Below, in pieces: positions 25,083 through 37,171 of a stretch of 64,000 nucleotides of DNA. The stretch lies in contig OX375872.1 in NCBI GenBank assembly GCA_947359465.1, positions 83,384,931 through 83,448,930 on the forward strand, in the 5' to 3' direction. The position numbers were made by a program, and so were the translations under genes. The DNA is from Metellina segmentata (Eukaryota; Arthropoda; Arachnida; Araneae; Tetragnathidae). The notes beneath the pieces are model-generated. The model made no database searches. It saw nothing but the letters and a program-made list of their open reading frames with translations, and had not been told where the DNA came from. Within the stretch, counting starts at the first letter, position 1; every line of letters starts with the position of its first letter.

Positions 25083-27054
25083 GTCGTAGCAGGCCAGTTG
25101 ATAGATTGGCGGATTAGCGATCAAGGAGTTGCGAGTTCGAAACTTGATCCAACCCTGTACGTTAAATTTAGATTTGTAGTGACCTCAAATGTTTTCACGT
25201 TGGGGTGGTGGGGAAGTTTGGAGATGAGAGATGCCAGATCCCGCTCTCCGAACTTCCAGAAGTTGATCGCGTCGTCTAATCACGGTGAAAAATTACAAAG
25301 TGTCCACCAATCTTTCCCTTTGGGATTGATGCCGGACGTATATAACCTACCGTTACTCGAGTAGAATACATGCGAAATTTTAAGCCCGCTGATTCGATGG
25401 TTTCTCACCCCGTGATCTATGACGTCACTCACTCATAGTGCGCATGCGGGAGAGGTATCAATATTTGCTTACAATGGCGAGTCTCGTGTTCAGTCCGTCT
25501 CATCATGATTGATGAATGAAGATTTTATTAATGACTATCCACTGCGTGCTTAGTACGGCGTTGCCCTTGACAGTTCTTTTCGTGAGGTCAGATGTGACCA
25601 CCGCTCGCTAACCCCCGGTGATTGCTACGAATTCCCATTTGGTTTACTTCGTAAGAGAGCAGGAAATGTAATCTTTTTATTTTTGGAACGCGAATGTTGG
25701 CGTGACATCACATTCTCTTACGAAAATATAAAAGATATTCAATTTGCAAATTTTATTTATTTAAAGAAAATCATATTTTTAGGTCCAATGTGAAATTTTA
25801 CGCAGATTTCAAATCCGTTTAAATGTTTATACTATCTTTAACAGTCTAGGAGATAGAAAAAAGAATTAAATAACTCTAGTTAAAAGTTTGTTTTTATCGT
25901 CTGCTGGAAAATCATTCATCCGCGCAAAATGAAAATGGAAAGAAGAAAAATAAATTTAGAATATGTGATCTCCTCCGATGTTGCATTCAATGATAATTAA
26001 ATTTCATTATATTCATTTTTAAATGTTCTAGATTGAATTTTAAAATTCGCCGCGACCCTGATATTGCAGAAAATTTGTACTACCTGTGTGCCAAATCCCA
26101 TTACTGTAAATGCCATAGATTCGTCAGGACCTTGCGCAGAAAACAAACAAACATACAAACACTTCCTCTTATAATATTAGAGATTCTCAATTAACTGTTC
26201 TGAACACCTTATACAATTAACAGTGCCCATTTTCAAGATTATAATGAACATTCTTCCAATTTGAAAACATAGGTATGTATTTACAATTCTGTACCTCAAA
26301 GCATTGTATGTGCAAATTTTTCGACTGTAGGGTTTTGATCGTAAGTGGCTGTTTCCTCTTACTATTCCGTTCAAGGACTCAAGTGTCCTTTAAAGTTCGA
26401 AAATGGACTGTATTTTTAAACTGTGCATGTAGAAGCTACAATGGAATTAACACTGCATTCAAACACAACATATTTATGACGATCACAATTACATGGCACC
26501 CAACCGTTGAACTGACGCTTCACATCTAAAAGCTATCGCTTTCCTTTTATAAGTATTCTATATTCGGTAGAAGTAGTTGCAACTTTCAACAGAATGTTTC
26601 GCAATCAATACACACAAAACCAAAACTACTTAGCTCATCAAATCGCGATTTCGCATTCGCACGCTCCAACAGAGGCATTTAAACCATTAAAAGTGACAAA
26701 CCATTTTATTTGTCTTTAAGCATCTTACTTAATGTAAAGAAAAAGCCGTTTAAAAGAACTTTTAATCTGTATACTGTAAAATTTTCCAAACGCTGGTTAC
26801 GATAATGTACCCCTGAGGTACAGAATTAGAATTACACTTCACGGCATTGCACGTAAACGTAAATATTGATACTACTTCTCACGCATTTGCATTAGAGTGA
26901 CGTCATAGATGACTGTGATAAACCAACGAATCAGCGGGCTTAAAATTTTCCCATAGCTTCTATACGAGTAAAGGTAGGTTATATGCATCCCGGACCGTCA
27001 CCAATTGCCCGTTGTGTTGCTCCAGTGCGACGTAAATTCAACCACCCACCTACT
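25083..27054 (+). mobile_element. CTAC-tailed SINE split by a DNA transposon
   Basis: The first SINE part (25083-25336) has the B-box-like GCGAGTTCGAAACTTGATCC, GTGACCTCAAATG and GGAAGTTTGGAGATGAG. It stops at ATGCCGGA. The rest resumes at 26987 with ATCCCGGACCGTCACCAATT, TGTTGCTCCAGTGCGACGT and a CCCACCTAC tail. The two parts join to a normal SINE once 25337-26986 is removed. Confidence 0.75.
25337..26986. mobile_element. 1650-bp non-autonomous DNA transposon with about 125-bp inverted ends
   Basis: Left arm (25337-25475) and right arm (about 26860-26986) are inverted copies. They share TATAACCTACCxTTACTCG, AAATTTTAAGCCCGCTGATT, ATCTATGACGTCACTC and GTATCAATATTT in the same order. The element sits between ATGCCGGA (25329-25336) and ATCCCGGA (26987-26994), an 8-bp target duplication with one mismatch; 8 bp is the hAT length. 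No transposase frame is seen inside. A smaller inverted pair (TTCGTAAGAGA near 25648 and TCTCTTACGAA near 25723) lies within. Confidence 0.8.
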
Positions 27055-27827
27055 GCCTATAAATGTGGCAGAGCTCAAAAAAGTAAAAGATTCCAAAGTT
27101 TGAAAATCTGTAAGCACAATTTACTTATCACTCTGAAATATATAGAATTAAACATACCTCTTTAAAGTATCACTGCATTTGTTTGGTTTTATTTCCATGG
27201 TTCGTTCGAGTTAAAAAGAAAAGTTCAATTGAAAATGTTTCATTTTGGGCTGTGTCGTTTTTCTCGAGGTTTGATATACCATGAGATATATGACGGTTTA
27301 GCAGTTTTATGGTGCAAGGGTCATATTTGAGGACTGCTCCAAACACCAGACAGACAACTTCAAGTAAAAATTGTCTTGAAAGGAAAAAAAGAGTAGTTGG
27401 GGATTAGAATAATGGGATGAAAGCATAAAAAGATTGCTTGGGTATCCCTAATGTGAGCTGATTTCAAAGACGCAAAACAAAAGTGTTGTTTCCTTCCCCA
27501 CGGCCATAAAAAAATATTAAAATTTTAATTATTTCCAAAAAAAAACCTTTTCTCTAAATTTGCTACTTATTCATTCTTAAGAAAATAAGTAAATACAAAG
27601 TTTCATTTTAAATTTTATATTTCCATTTATTCATATTTCTCTGCCGAATGTTATATTTGTTTACACAAAATGGGGTCTTTTAACAGCTTCTCATAGCATT
27701 CTGAGCAGGAATATGCAGAATTCACATAAAGCAGTAGAATACATTTCAATGTTTCAAATTTCATACTACTTTTTTCTTCAATCCGGATGTTATTCATTAA
27801 AATGAAAATTATTCTGAATTAGACGTA
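27055..27827. other. No recognisable gene
   Basis: AT-rich background containing only the dispersed motif copy at 27301-27350. Confidence 0.5.
27301..27350 (+). repeat. Dispersed near-palindromic motif (copy)
   Basis: GCAGTTTTATGGTGCAAGGG then TCATATTTGAGGACTGCTCC and AAACACCAGACAGAC. Same layout as at 39511 and 40771, more diverged on the right. Confidence 0.55.
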
Positions 27828-28313
27828 TCAGTAGATACTGAAACAAAATTTCATTTTTTTCAGTTCAGATTTTAATTCTTCCGGAGCAGCAGGAGCAAGA
27901 ACTTTGCAAATAATTGCTTCGGTTTTCGTTCTTCCACAGCTAAATTTTGATTCGTACAACTTTTTTGTTAGTTGTGCCATGCAATCACTTGAACTAAAGC
28001 TGTGGTCATGCATTACTATATGAAAAGCATGCGTGCTCTCTTTGGCTGCAAGTATCAACTGATCCTTTACGGCATATTTTAGTGAAAATTATGTAGACAT
28101 CTTTTCATTAGAAGATGTAATACTTTCTGACCTTAAATACTTTTTCGTCTTTACATAATCCTTGATGTCTTATTTTCCACCGTGAGCAATGGAAAACGTT
28201 GAATCACAATGTAGGCAGTGAACGTCTGAAAAATTGTTGCGTTTCAACTGCTTGATAAATAGATACTATTTGCGCAATTCATCGTTGAATTTGCATTTTC
28301 GCTTTCCCGCCAT
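27828..28313 (-). pseudogene. hAT-type transposase relic, N-terminal part with decayed zinc finger
   Basis: From an ATG at 28313 one unshifted frame of 161 codons runs to 27828. It opens MAGKRKCKFNDEL, continues KQLKRNNFSDVHCLHCDSTF (C33-x2-C36 of a zinc finger), and later reads VKDQLILAAKESTHAFHIVM, HDHSFSSSDCMAQL and GRTKTEAIICKVLAPAAPEE. This resembles zinc-finger hAT-like proteins widespread in animal genomes. The expected zinc-binding histidines are Tyr at codons 53 and 59. Stops interrupt codons 16, 48 and 75, with no frameshift. The catalytic and dimerisation regions are absent. Confidence 0.75.
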
Positions 28314-28775
28314 CTCGAAAAAGAAGATAGATAGAAAACTGCGTTGATAAGACAGTGGAAAATATCCTACCTGTCTTCCCCGCGGAAATCGCAGCTTCAA
28401 CAACATGTTACTCGGATAAACAAGAATAACTATATTTCAACTAGGAGCAGTAATTTAACTATACTTTTGGAAACTGCAAAGGTCGAGGGATGAAAAGAGA
28501 GGGGGAAGGAATGTGGTGGCAGATGGCGTATGGTTTATTTGTCGATTGAGAATCGGAATTGGGTTTATGATTCCTTTCGAAGAAACGAAGCTTGTTCAAT
28601 CTTTTTTAAAAGTTGAAGTAGCTTAAAAACGGGATACTTTAAGGGTTTCGTTAAAACCAGGGACTCTTATAGGATTTCGTTAAAAACCGGGACATTTAAG
28701 GAAAGTGTCGGGACGCCGGGACATTTTGTCTAAAACCGGGACTGTCCCGGAAAAACCGAGACATCTGGTCCCCTT
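28314..28775 (-). mobile_element. 5' end and terminal region of the hAT relic
   Basis: Read on the minus strand this begins near AGGGGACCAGATGTCTCGG and contains repeated CCGGGAC and CCGGTTTTxxAC motifs before the transposase start. The terminal sequence has the look of a hAT inverted end. The opposite end was not found next to 27828, so the element is truncated. Confidence 0.55.
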
Positions 28776-31700
28776 AGGTATCCCAGGTGTGCGGTTCTCG
28801 TGTTTTCTAAAGACAATAAGCCCCATGTGAAAATAAAAGATCACTATAGTTCCTAGGTCCGTGAATCCTGTACACGTAAAGGAGATGGCCGCTAAGGGCG
28901 ATATGCCATGAAGCTAGGGTTAACGACATTTTGATGCTTTAACACCCATTGTGTATTAAAATATTTTTTTATAAAGTACTCTTACATCCTGTGTTAAGCA
29001 AAATGATGGTTGATAGTTTTTATACCAAGCGGCGAAACAGTACATTACGCCAGAGTAAACTCGTAATAGAATCACGAAACAAATACGTGTAGGCATTATA
29101 AATTACTTCAAGGTAAGTGTGGCTGAAAGGATTTATCAAACACTACTCTTATGAACCTTTATTCCAAACCAAACAAGGCAGTCGTTAATTATCCAAAAGA
29201 AATTATTTCGAAATTGTCATTTTTCAATATTTGAAATGCTTGTGTTATCTTCCCAATTATAACCGCATCGATCGATGGATTTGCGTAACGTTCCTTCTAA
29301 TGACGAGTGAAAAAACGATTCTACAACCCTTAATTGACGGTGCAAACATGTTTTATTTCCATTTTTGATAAAGAAGTCTTGGACTTGAAATAGTTTATTT
29401 TGGTAGTTATGTTTTGTTTAAAATTGTCAGTCGGTCTAATGCAGTCGTTGCGCAATGCTCTCAAACAATGCATCCAGCTGACATTCATTTTAACTGACAG
29501 TATAGGCGCTGTAAAATACACGCGCTGAATGATTTATGACTCGTTTCCCTTGCACTTCAACTTGAGTAGAGATTTCAGTGAGGTTTTTGTGTGTATTTTT
29601 TGGACGCTCAAATAATCACGCACTTTGAGCGGGTTCGAGAAGGAAAACAGCTTAAATCAGTTCTTTCCTCTTTCAGTGCGTGTCAATGAATGGCTTCTCA
29701 TAAAATAAGTCTTCGTTTCCCATCTCTGATATATTTAGTTTTCTTTTCAATTATGGATCATTTGAAAGAGGCCTAATGACTACATTACCATATCGAATTC
29801 ATAAAGGAGCGAGTTCTTTTCTCTTCCAGAGTTTGCATTTGGATCGATTCGAGAGGGATTTTTTAGAGACAAGGTGAAATCCACCTCGTCTAAATCTTAA
29901 TTAAAAATGAATCCCTTCACTGCAGACACCTGGTCGATTGAAACACTCTTCCAACCCAATTAAAACAAGTGAAACAGTGCGAAGGAAACTTGTGTTTAAA
30001 ATTCCGATTTAGAACCTGGGCGAGCAAAGGCTTTGACAAATCGATTTTTGCTAAAACTAAAAATAGCTTAGGGTTGAATGTTTATTTATCATTATCAAAG
30101 CAATATCTTTGCCATAAATTGAAATACTTTATTAGGTGTGTTGGATTTGTTTCAGTTTCAACTGCATAACGATAGTTGTTTTAGACGGACGGACGCATTT
30201 ATGTCATTTCAAATGATTGGTTATGAAATATTTTTACTATGCCAGGGATTTCAAATGCAAACAGACCAGATTGAATGCCGAGATTTTAATTCGGCTATCC
30301 GAATTATCTCGCATGATTCATATCGTTTTTATATTAAAATGTAGTTTAGCGCTTTTTTGTCGTTGACCTATGAACTATGATACATCAATTCGGATTTTAT
30401 TATTTGGAAAATTTACTGGCGAAGTGCTGGAATCGTATTACAAAACAAGCCAACTGACGTCACGTTCGAATACATGTAGGAAACACGTTCCGCCTCACAA
30501 ACACTACTGCCACCTGCATTTAGCTTAACAGAAAATGCCTCTCGCATACCATATTTCTCAAGATTTTTTTCCTGAAACGGCAGAATAAACGTGATGATAC
30601 CTCGAACACAGAAATTAGCACTGAACATTTGGACAGTAATATAAAATAAATTCGCAACAATAGAATTACTTAAGTTATACTTATTGCTTATCCGAAACCG
30701 TAAGAGGATGTCACACACATGTTAAATTAGAATATTGAGTTATTTTTTAAGATGAAATCATTCCTTTAAGTTCAACCACCCTTAAAATGTTTAACTTTAA
30801 GATCCTAGTGAGTGTTTATACAGTGGTAGTGAAGTAATAACTGGCTAGAAAAGACTATTAGCCCGTATCATATGTATGCAAGGCTTTTGAATTGAATAAT
30901 AAATTGCGAAATATTTTCCAAATATGTCCAATTGATGACATTCATTATTGCAAAAGATTTCTATTACGTCTCAAAGTAAATAAATAAATATGCCAAATAT
31001 GTCCAGTAAAAACCAAAAAGAGGATATCTTCTGTATTTCAATTGAGCGCACATAAGGAATTTTATTACTATATTGTTTGTTTTCGTATTTATACATGAGC
31101 ATAAATACGTAACTGAACAAAACGTACATTGCACTCACGTATATCTAAATTTAGACAAAATAAATGCATTACATAAATACAAGGTAAGCATCATAATGCT
31201 ATTACGAAACTTAAGCTACATTTCGATCATATGCGCGTACCAAAAATATCCGTGTTATTACAAGGTTTTCACAAATGTAAATACGGACTGCGATTATTAC
31301 ACAGTTCATTCCCACTATCTTCCATGATTGCGAAAGGTTTATTTAGAAGTTCTCGCTGAGGTTCGTGAGCCTGTTAATGTCTTACATTCATTTGTATTCA
31401 GTGACAACTGTCTCTTAAATTTCCAGAAAACGGAATAAGAGATTGAATGAACTTAATGCAAATTGAGCATCCACAGACACTTCAAGATTGTTTGAGAAGA
31501 AATAACCCTTTCAAAGGTCAGAACGATGCATTTGGCATGTTGCCATTGCTCAAGGAATGGGGTGCTTGACATTTAGGCCAATGGTCTTATAAGCAAATTT
31601 TAAAAACACACAAACTTTCACACTCTTTCACAATGCACGCATAATAATGGAAGCAGACAGCATATGAAGAGGTGATTGCTATCTGAGGACGTCGGAAGGG

Positions 31701-33066
31701 AAATAGCGGAAATAAATGACTTCATTAAGGTGATGTCACGCGTTTTGCAATTCATGTTGTTAAGGCGCTTCTTTTGATTTGAACACAAACCTGTGGTCAA
31801 TGCATTGTGTAAGTGACTGAATATAGGAATTCCGTGTCTTTGTGTTCTTTGTTTTGAAATGCTAATGAAATAGTTTGTAAAACAACAGGAAAATGAACAC
31901 TTAGAGCGGATTGGATAATATCATGATTGCTGAAATATTTCACATCAAGTGCATCCTTTGCCTTTTATGTTACGATGCATTCGTATTCATGGAGAACCTT
32001 TCGAAGAATTTCTTATAACCTAACATGCTACAATCGCTATTTTTGTGTCTTTCAATCCCATTGTATTATTTCGAATCTAAAAAACTACCAGAATCTTTGA
32101 GTTCAATGAGACATGGGCTATTTCACTATCCTCTTTGTATTGCTCCATATACCACAATAGCCGTATTACAAAAAGTCTGGTGCAAGTGACAAATTGTACT
32201 CTTCGCAAAGGAAATGTGGCATAACCGTAAAAATCGAAGCAGGACTTGAGTTTTTCCCGTTACAAATCTTTCCCATTGAATAAATTATGAGGCGGCTAAA
32301 AATAGCGCAAAGCAATGAACCTCCCGTCGTAAATTACTCGCTCTATTAAAGGCTTATACATTAGGTTGCAGTAAATGTAAGGACCCCGGTGAGCTATAAT
32401 TTAGGAAACAATGCCACACCAGGAATTAAATGGAATGAGAGACAATTTTTACCTCCAAAAATAGCTAAGCTTCTGGTGGGTATTGATAGTTCCACGTCAC
32501 TTGCGAAAGCCAAATCGTGATCAGCAAATGAATCCAATTTCGTATTTTATAGACTTCATTACTTAGAACGTCCCAGGAAAGCTGTGTGTTCATCAAGACT
32601 CAATATAATTGATCGAATGTAGAGATTGTAGGTACCTATAACACCACGACACCAAAAATGAAAATTCACCCATAGCTAGAAAGACACCTCATTAAATGAA
32701 TATATTCAACTCACGTTTGATTCTTACCCTTTTAAAGCATCTTTTCTAACATTTTAGGCTAATGTCTAGAAACTTATGCTATTGCATTATTTAATTCAAA
32801 ACAAGGTTTGTCTAGAAAAAATACTCAGCTATAAACTGAAAAGTCTCTGGAGTTCAAAATAAAAGACTCGCCACTGTAATTGTAACTAGAGTGTGAGAGT
32901 ATAGGAAGCTCTTCACAATTCCTTTAGCCTCTTTGTGTTTCCGTTTTGTTTAATTTCACAGTAGTACAGATCACTTTACAGTAACACTTATCAGGTATGA
33001 AATCGACTATAATAACGAACTTTTTATGTCTTTAGAAAGACAGCGAATAATTCGTTCTTTTTGCAT
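28776..33066. other. Unique sequence without recognisable genes
   Basis: Over 4 kb with no repeat family that I recognise. It looks slightly less AT-rich than most of the window. Open frames (for example 30413-30718 minus, 31073-31327 plus) do not resemble known proteins. This is the best place in the window for conserved regulatory elements or a long intron, but nothing shown here proves either. Confidence 0.45.
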
Positions 33067-33174
33067 TTAATGCTCCAAGTAACTAAGTTTTGATGAGGTA
33101 TCTCGTCCATCAAGATCTGGTCAGTTTAGCTAATGACCAGCTACGTTGTCGAGACAAACCAACAGGAGGGTTAA
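33067..33174 (+). mobile_element. TTAA-type minisatellite element (copy 4, shortest)
   Basis: 108 bp from TTAATGCTCCAAGTAACTAA to AACAGGAGGGTTAA, with TTAA at both edges. Inside there is only about one unit: GAGGTATCTCGTCCATCAAG, ATCTGGTCAGTTTAGCTAAT. Confidence 0.65.
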
Positions 33175-34088
33175 AAAATTATTCGAACAATGGCTTAAAT
33201 AAATACTGTCTCTACGTTTCGTTTTTTATATAATAGAATACTTAATAAAACTATAACATATAAAAGTATTTCCAATTATCTCTCTCATAACACGGGAACT
33301 AGTTCTTAATCCAATTTAATTATTCCTTCTCCTGATTAAAAGAAAAGCTTTTTCTTTTTTTGTCACAGCGCACCTTTCGGAAGCATTTTGTCGTAGCCGT
33401 TTTGTCACCGATCCATTAACTTCCTCACTCGCCACTTGTTAGACTCGTGCTTTTTCGTCGTTATCTTTGGCACTTCGTTGGCAGAAGACACGCTTCTTAT
33501 TGGACAGGGATACATAAAGCAGCTGTTATCGCTCCTTGAAACCACATCGTCAACCAACCTCACAAGTAAAGTAAAAAAGGGGGAAATGGAGATTGAACAT
33601 ATACAATTTTACACTTTTCTTTTGCTTTTTACTTTAAGACACGGTTATCGTAAAATAATACAATCAAGATTTTTTTTCTTCAAATTTTTCAAGAGGGATA
33701 TGTTTTACTTAAGTTCCTTGCCAAAATACCCGTTAAATGACTCAAATGATAACAATGTTATCCGTTCTCTTAAGTCAATGAAGATTTGGTTTGTCACTGT
33801 ATTTGGTATTTTTAACTATACAAAGGCTAATTAGACAGGATCAATAGTTTAGAGTAAATTCCGAACCACTTCAAATAATCATATCCAAATGATTCGGTCA
33901 TATTCAAATGATTCATATCCAAATTTTAAAATCATATCCAAATGATTGGTGATTTCGAACTCGGGACCAACTACAACGAGAACCACCAGATCTGCGAAAA
34001 CAAATAGAATGAAATGTGTGGAATTTCTCGACTCGAAAAGTTTATTCACTTTAGAGACATAAAATGAAAATGTTAACAAAATCAGTTT
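33175..34088. other. No recognised gene; 132-codon open frame and short tandem repeat
   Basis: The plus-strand frame 33436-33834 is the longest in this part. Its peptide is low in recognisable features (two hydrophobic stretches and a Phe run) and matches no family I know. At 33879-33948 four diverged copies of CATATCCAAATGATT occur in a row. Confidence 0.4.
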
Positions 34089-34279
34089 TTAACCCTGCTT
34101 GTGGTTGTCTCGACAAGGCATCTCCTCATTAGTAAAATTGACCAAATATTGGTGGACGAGATATCTCGTCAAAAGTAAAATTGGTTAGATCTCTATGGAC
34201 GAGATATCTCGTCAGTAGTAAAATTGGACAGATCTCTATGGACGAGATATCTCGTCAAAACCACTCGGAGGTTTGAAAT
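34089..34279 (-). mobile_element. TTAA-type minisatellite element (copy 5, clearest units)
   Basis: It starts TTAACCCTGCTTGTGGTTGT and ends AAAACCACTCGGAGGTTTGA. The palindrome GACGAGATATCTCGTC starts at 34155, 34198 and 34241, an exact 43-bp period. Between the palindromes lies AGTAAAATTGGxxAGATCTC. Confidence 0.75.
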
Positions 34280-36907
34280 CACTGCTTGCACTTAATTCCA
34301 AAAATAATTATTGCGTCGATTAACACTTAGAGAAAGCCTAAAAATTGACCTCAAAATATATCAAGGAGTACAATCTGCAAAATAAGAAAGCAACTCGATG
34401 TGGAAAATGGGAAGAAAACACAGCTAAAAAAAAGCGCTTTGCTTCTAAGAATAGAGATGTTTACTTTTAACTCAGCGGCAGTAGGATGTCCTTCGCAACT
34501 ATTATTGATACGTTGAGACCGATGAAATGAAAAAGAAACTTCTTCGAGACAGGTACTTTGATGTGAAATATCTAAAATATTTTAACACAATGTCTGACAG
34601 CTATTTAAGCACCTTAACATATTAACTACTCAATTTTGCTTAATATCAATTTAAATAGTTAATCGTAAATTAGTTATAAAAATTAATTTTTGATTTACAG
34701 CGTAGTAAAATAAATTAAATTTCATTAAGCATTTGTAAAAGGTTTAGATAATTTCAATATTTCCAGAAAATTTAAATCAATTTTAAAGTCAGTCATTTCG
34801 TTAGCGGAAAAAAAGCTACGATTATGTTTCCTTCTTATGATGAATTCAAATTATTTAATTTTAGTTTTATTTACTTAAACAAATTAATACTTCAGTTCAA
34901 AGAAAATTTGACAAAATTAAAAGGCATACTTAATTTTTTTGACTCATTTATTTAAAAAGTTATAAAATCAAGATTTGAAAGTGGTTGGTAAATAAATTAA
35001 AACTCTATTTTGATATGAAAACCTTGGTGTAAGCGCAGAAATATTAATATTTGTACGATAGAAAACTTACTGTTCTAGATGGATGAAATTACTAAAAACA
35101 TGACTCATTCGAAGACAGATTCATAATTAAAAGTCATATACGTATTACCTTTCTAATATGTGTAATTTCCAATCAAAATTGAACGTAATTTATGTGTTTA
35201 TTTCAAATATAGGTTTATATAAATCTGTTTACAAATGTCATTTTGATAAATGTTTGCAACTTAGCGTGGATTGAAATTTCTTTTTCGACAAAATATATAT
35301 TTTAATCATCATATTTTTTTTAACTAATAATTTTTCATCTTGTGATTATACGATCCAATGTTTTAAAAAACAATAAGAATTTAAAATGGCACATTAAAGA
35401 ACAATATGGAAACTTGTGTGGAAACACAATCAAATAGTAACAAAAAGCAGAGTAAAATAGTAACAAAATTGCTTACAAAATTTATAATACTACGGGGCTT
35501 AGCCCCCTGCTCGCCTACGCTTGTCAAACTACTTTTAAACTTTGGTTAAAACCAACCAAAACTACTTTTGCAAAGTCAATCTCCTGCGACGGCAAAACTA
35601 TCTTAATAATTCGTATAATCCTGATTTTACTTTCCGGTTTATGACGTCGCATCGAATTTATTTATTAACCAATTTGAAAAATAATTTGTACCGTAAGAAA
35701 GAGTACACTCTAAGGTATACTGCGAGGTTTTCAAATTTAAAAACTAATAGTAATAAGATATTGATATGACAGTTTTAAGAAACAAATAACGGAAAAGTCC
35801 CGATTTTTCCCGAATTTCAAAAAAATATTATCATTAACCAAATTGAAAATTCTAAAAAAACTCAACGAGCTGCAAAAATTCACGTGAACAGGTACTCTAA
35901 AAAAATCACGACTTACGACTGAAAATTTACGTATTTGGCTCACTCGCGTTAGAAATTTCGCTTTTTTAATTTTGACACTTTATACACCCTAAACTAATAA
36001 CCGCATCGGAAAAAAATCTTCAACATTGTCCAGGGAACATGATGAAGAACAAACTACGTTAATTTCTTAATTTTCTGATCCGTACTTTCTCGGGAAACCG
36101 TCTAAGAATCGAACGAAAAAACCCAATTTTCAATCCTGCGGCGGCGGTGGTAACTTTTTTTAAAATAGAGAGATAGAGAGAAACTCGTACGTGCTCCTGA
36201 ACTTCATAGATCATACAATGATATTTAAGCTAAGATAGAAAGAAAAACCTTTCTAACAAGTCAATAACAAAAAAAACTTGAATCACAGGTTACTGTAAAA
36301 GATGTTTCTTACAGTCAAGCAAAAGATAACCCCGGTTTGTCAGGTCTACTCTCGTACATAGATGTCCATCCTATATAATATTTGTGTGTGTGGTCTAAAA
36401 GAGATCAACTGCAAAAAAGAAACTGAGAAAAAAATAAAATCCATTTCTCCGAAAACTTCATCTCTCAATAATATACGAGTAGAATATCTTCCAATGTCGA
36501 TTTCTGCATGCAATGGACATAAAAGTGACACGAGTAGAGCTTTATTCAACCGTCTACAATTGCCTTTGTCGGGGAGTGCCGGAGAGACCATAAATGTGTT
36601 TTCATTCATCGAAAATGAATGTTGCCTGAAGTAAAACTTTATGGATGATTTAGATACGTTGGTGGGGCATAAAATGTCTCAGACAACTTTGCAATAAGTA
36701 GACTATTCTTTTAGGTATCACGATTACTATAAATAAAGTATTGGCGTTGTGGAAGGCACATTTTGCGGACTAACATGGGATCATTTCATAGAAACAAACG
36801 AAATTCATAAACGTGGAAACAAACAAATTTTATTTTAAATAATTCACATTCAGCTTCGATTTTTATATCGATAACTTTTCTTAGAGAAAACCATCCTGCC
36901 TTCGGTA
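34280..36907. other. No recognisable gene
   Basis: AT-rich. GGGGCTTAGCCCCCTGCTCG at about 35494-35513 resembles short GC-rich palindromic ends of transposons, but no partner end was found. Overlapping frames at 36346-36634 on both strands have no family resemblance. Confidence 0.45.
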
Positions 36908-37171
36908 TTAGCCCGCCAAGTGGTTTTACGAAGTATTTCGTCCATCAAGATCTGATCAATTTTGCTAATGACGAGATAACACGTCCATCAAGATCTAGCT
37001 AATTTTGATAATGACGAGGTACCTCGTTTTCAAGATATAGTCAATTTTTTAACGATAACAGGATCAATATCTGGTCAGTATTTTCTGATGACGAAATATT
37101 TAGCCTATCAAGATCTGGTCAGTTTTGCTAATGGTAGGATACCTTGTCGAAAGAACCACCAGGAGGGTTAA
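36908..37171 (+). mobile_element. TTAA-type minisatellite element (copy 6, longest)
   Basis: From TTAGCCCGCCAAGTGGTTTT to GAACCACCAGGAGGGTTAA. About five diverged units repeat CATCAAGATCTGGTCAGTTT, TGCTAATGACGAG and a palindrome derivative (GAGATAACACGTC, GAGGTACCTCGT, GAAATATTTAGC). The degraded palindromes suggest this is an old copy. Confidence 0.7.

Noticed and set aside
26100..26175. LINE 3' tail (ACAAACAAACATACAAAC then TATAATATTAGAG)
   Set aside because: It has the look of a retrotransposon tail, but no reverse transcriptase sequence precedes it and it lies within the inverted-repeat transposon; too little to call.
33436..33834. 132-codon plus-strand open frame
   Set aside because: No recognisable domain, a Phe homopolymer stretch, ordinary AT-rich composition and no splice context; chance is the simplest reading.
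35494..35513. Transposon terminus GGGGCTTAGCCCCCTG
   Set aside because: Palindromic and GC-rich like some element ends, but no partner end or duplication was found.
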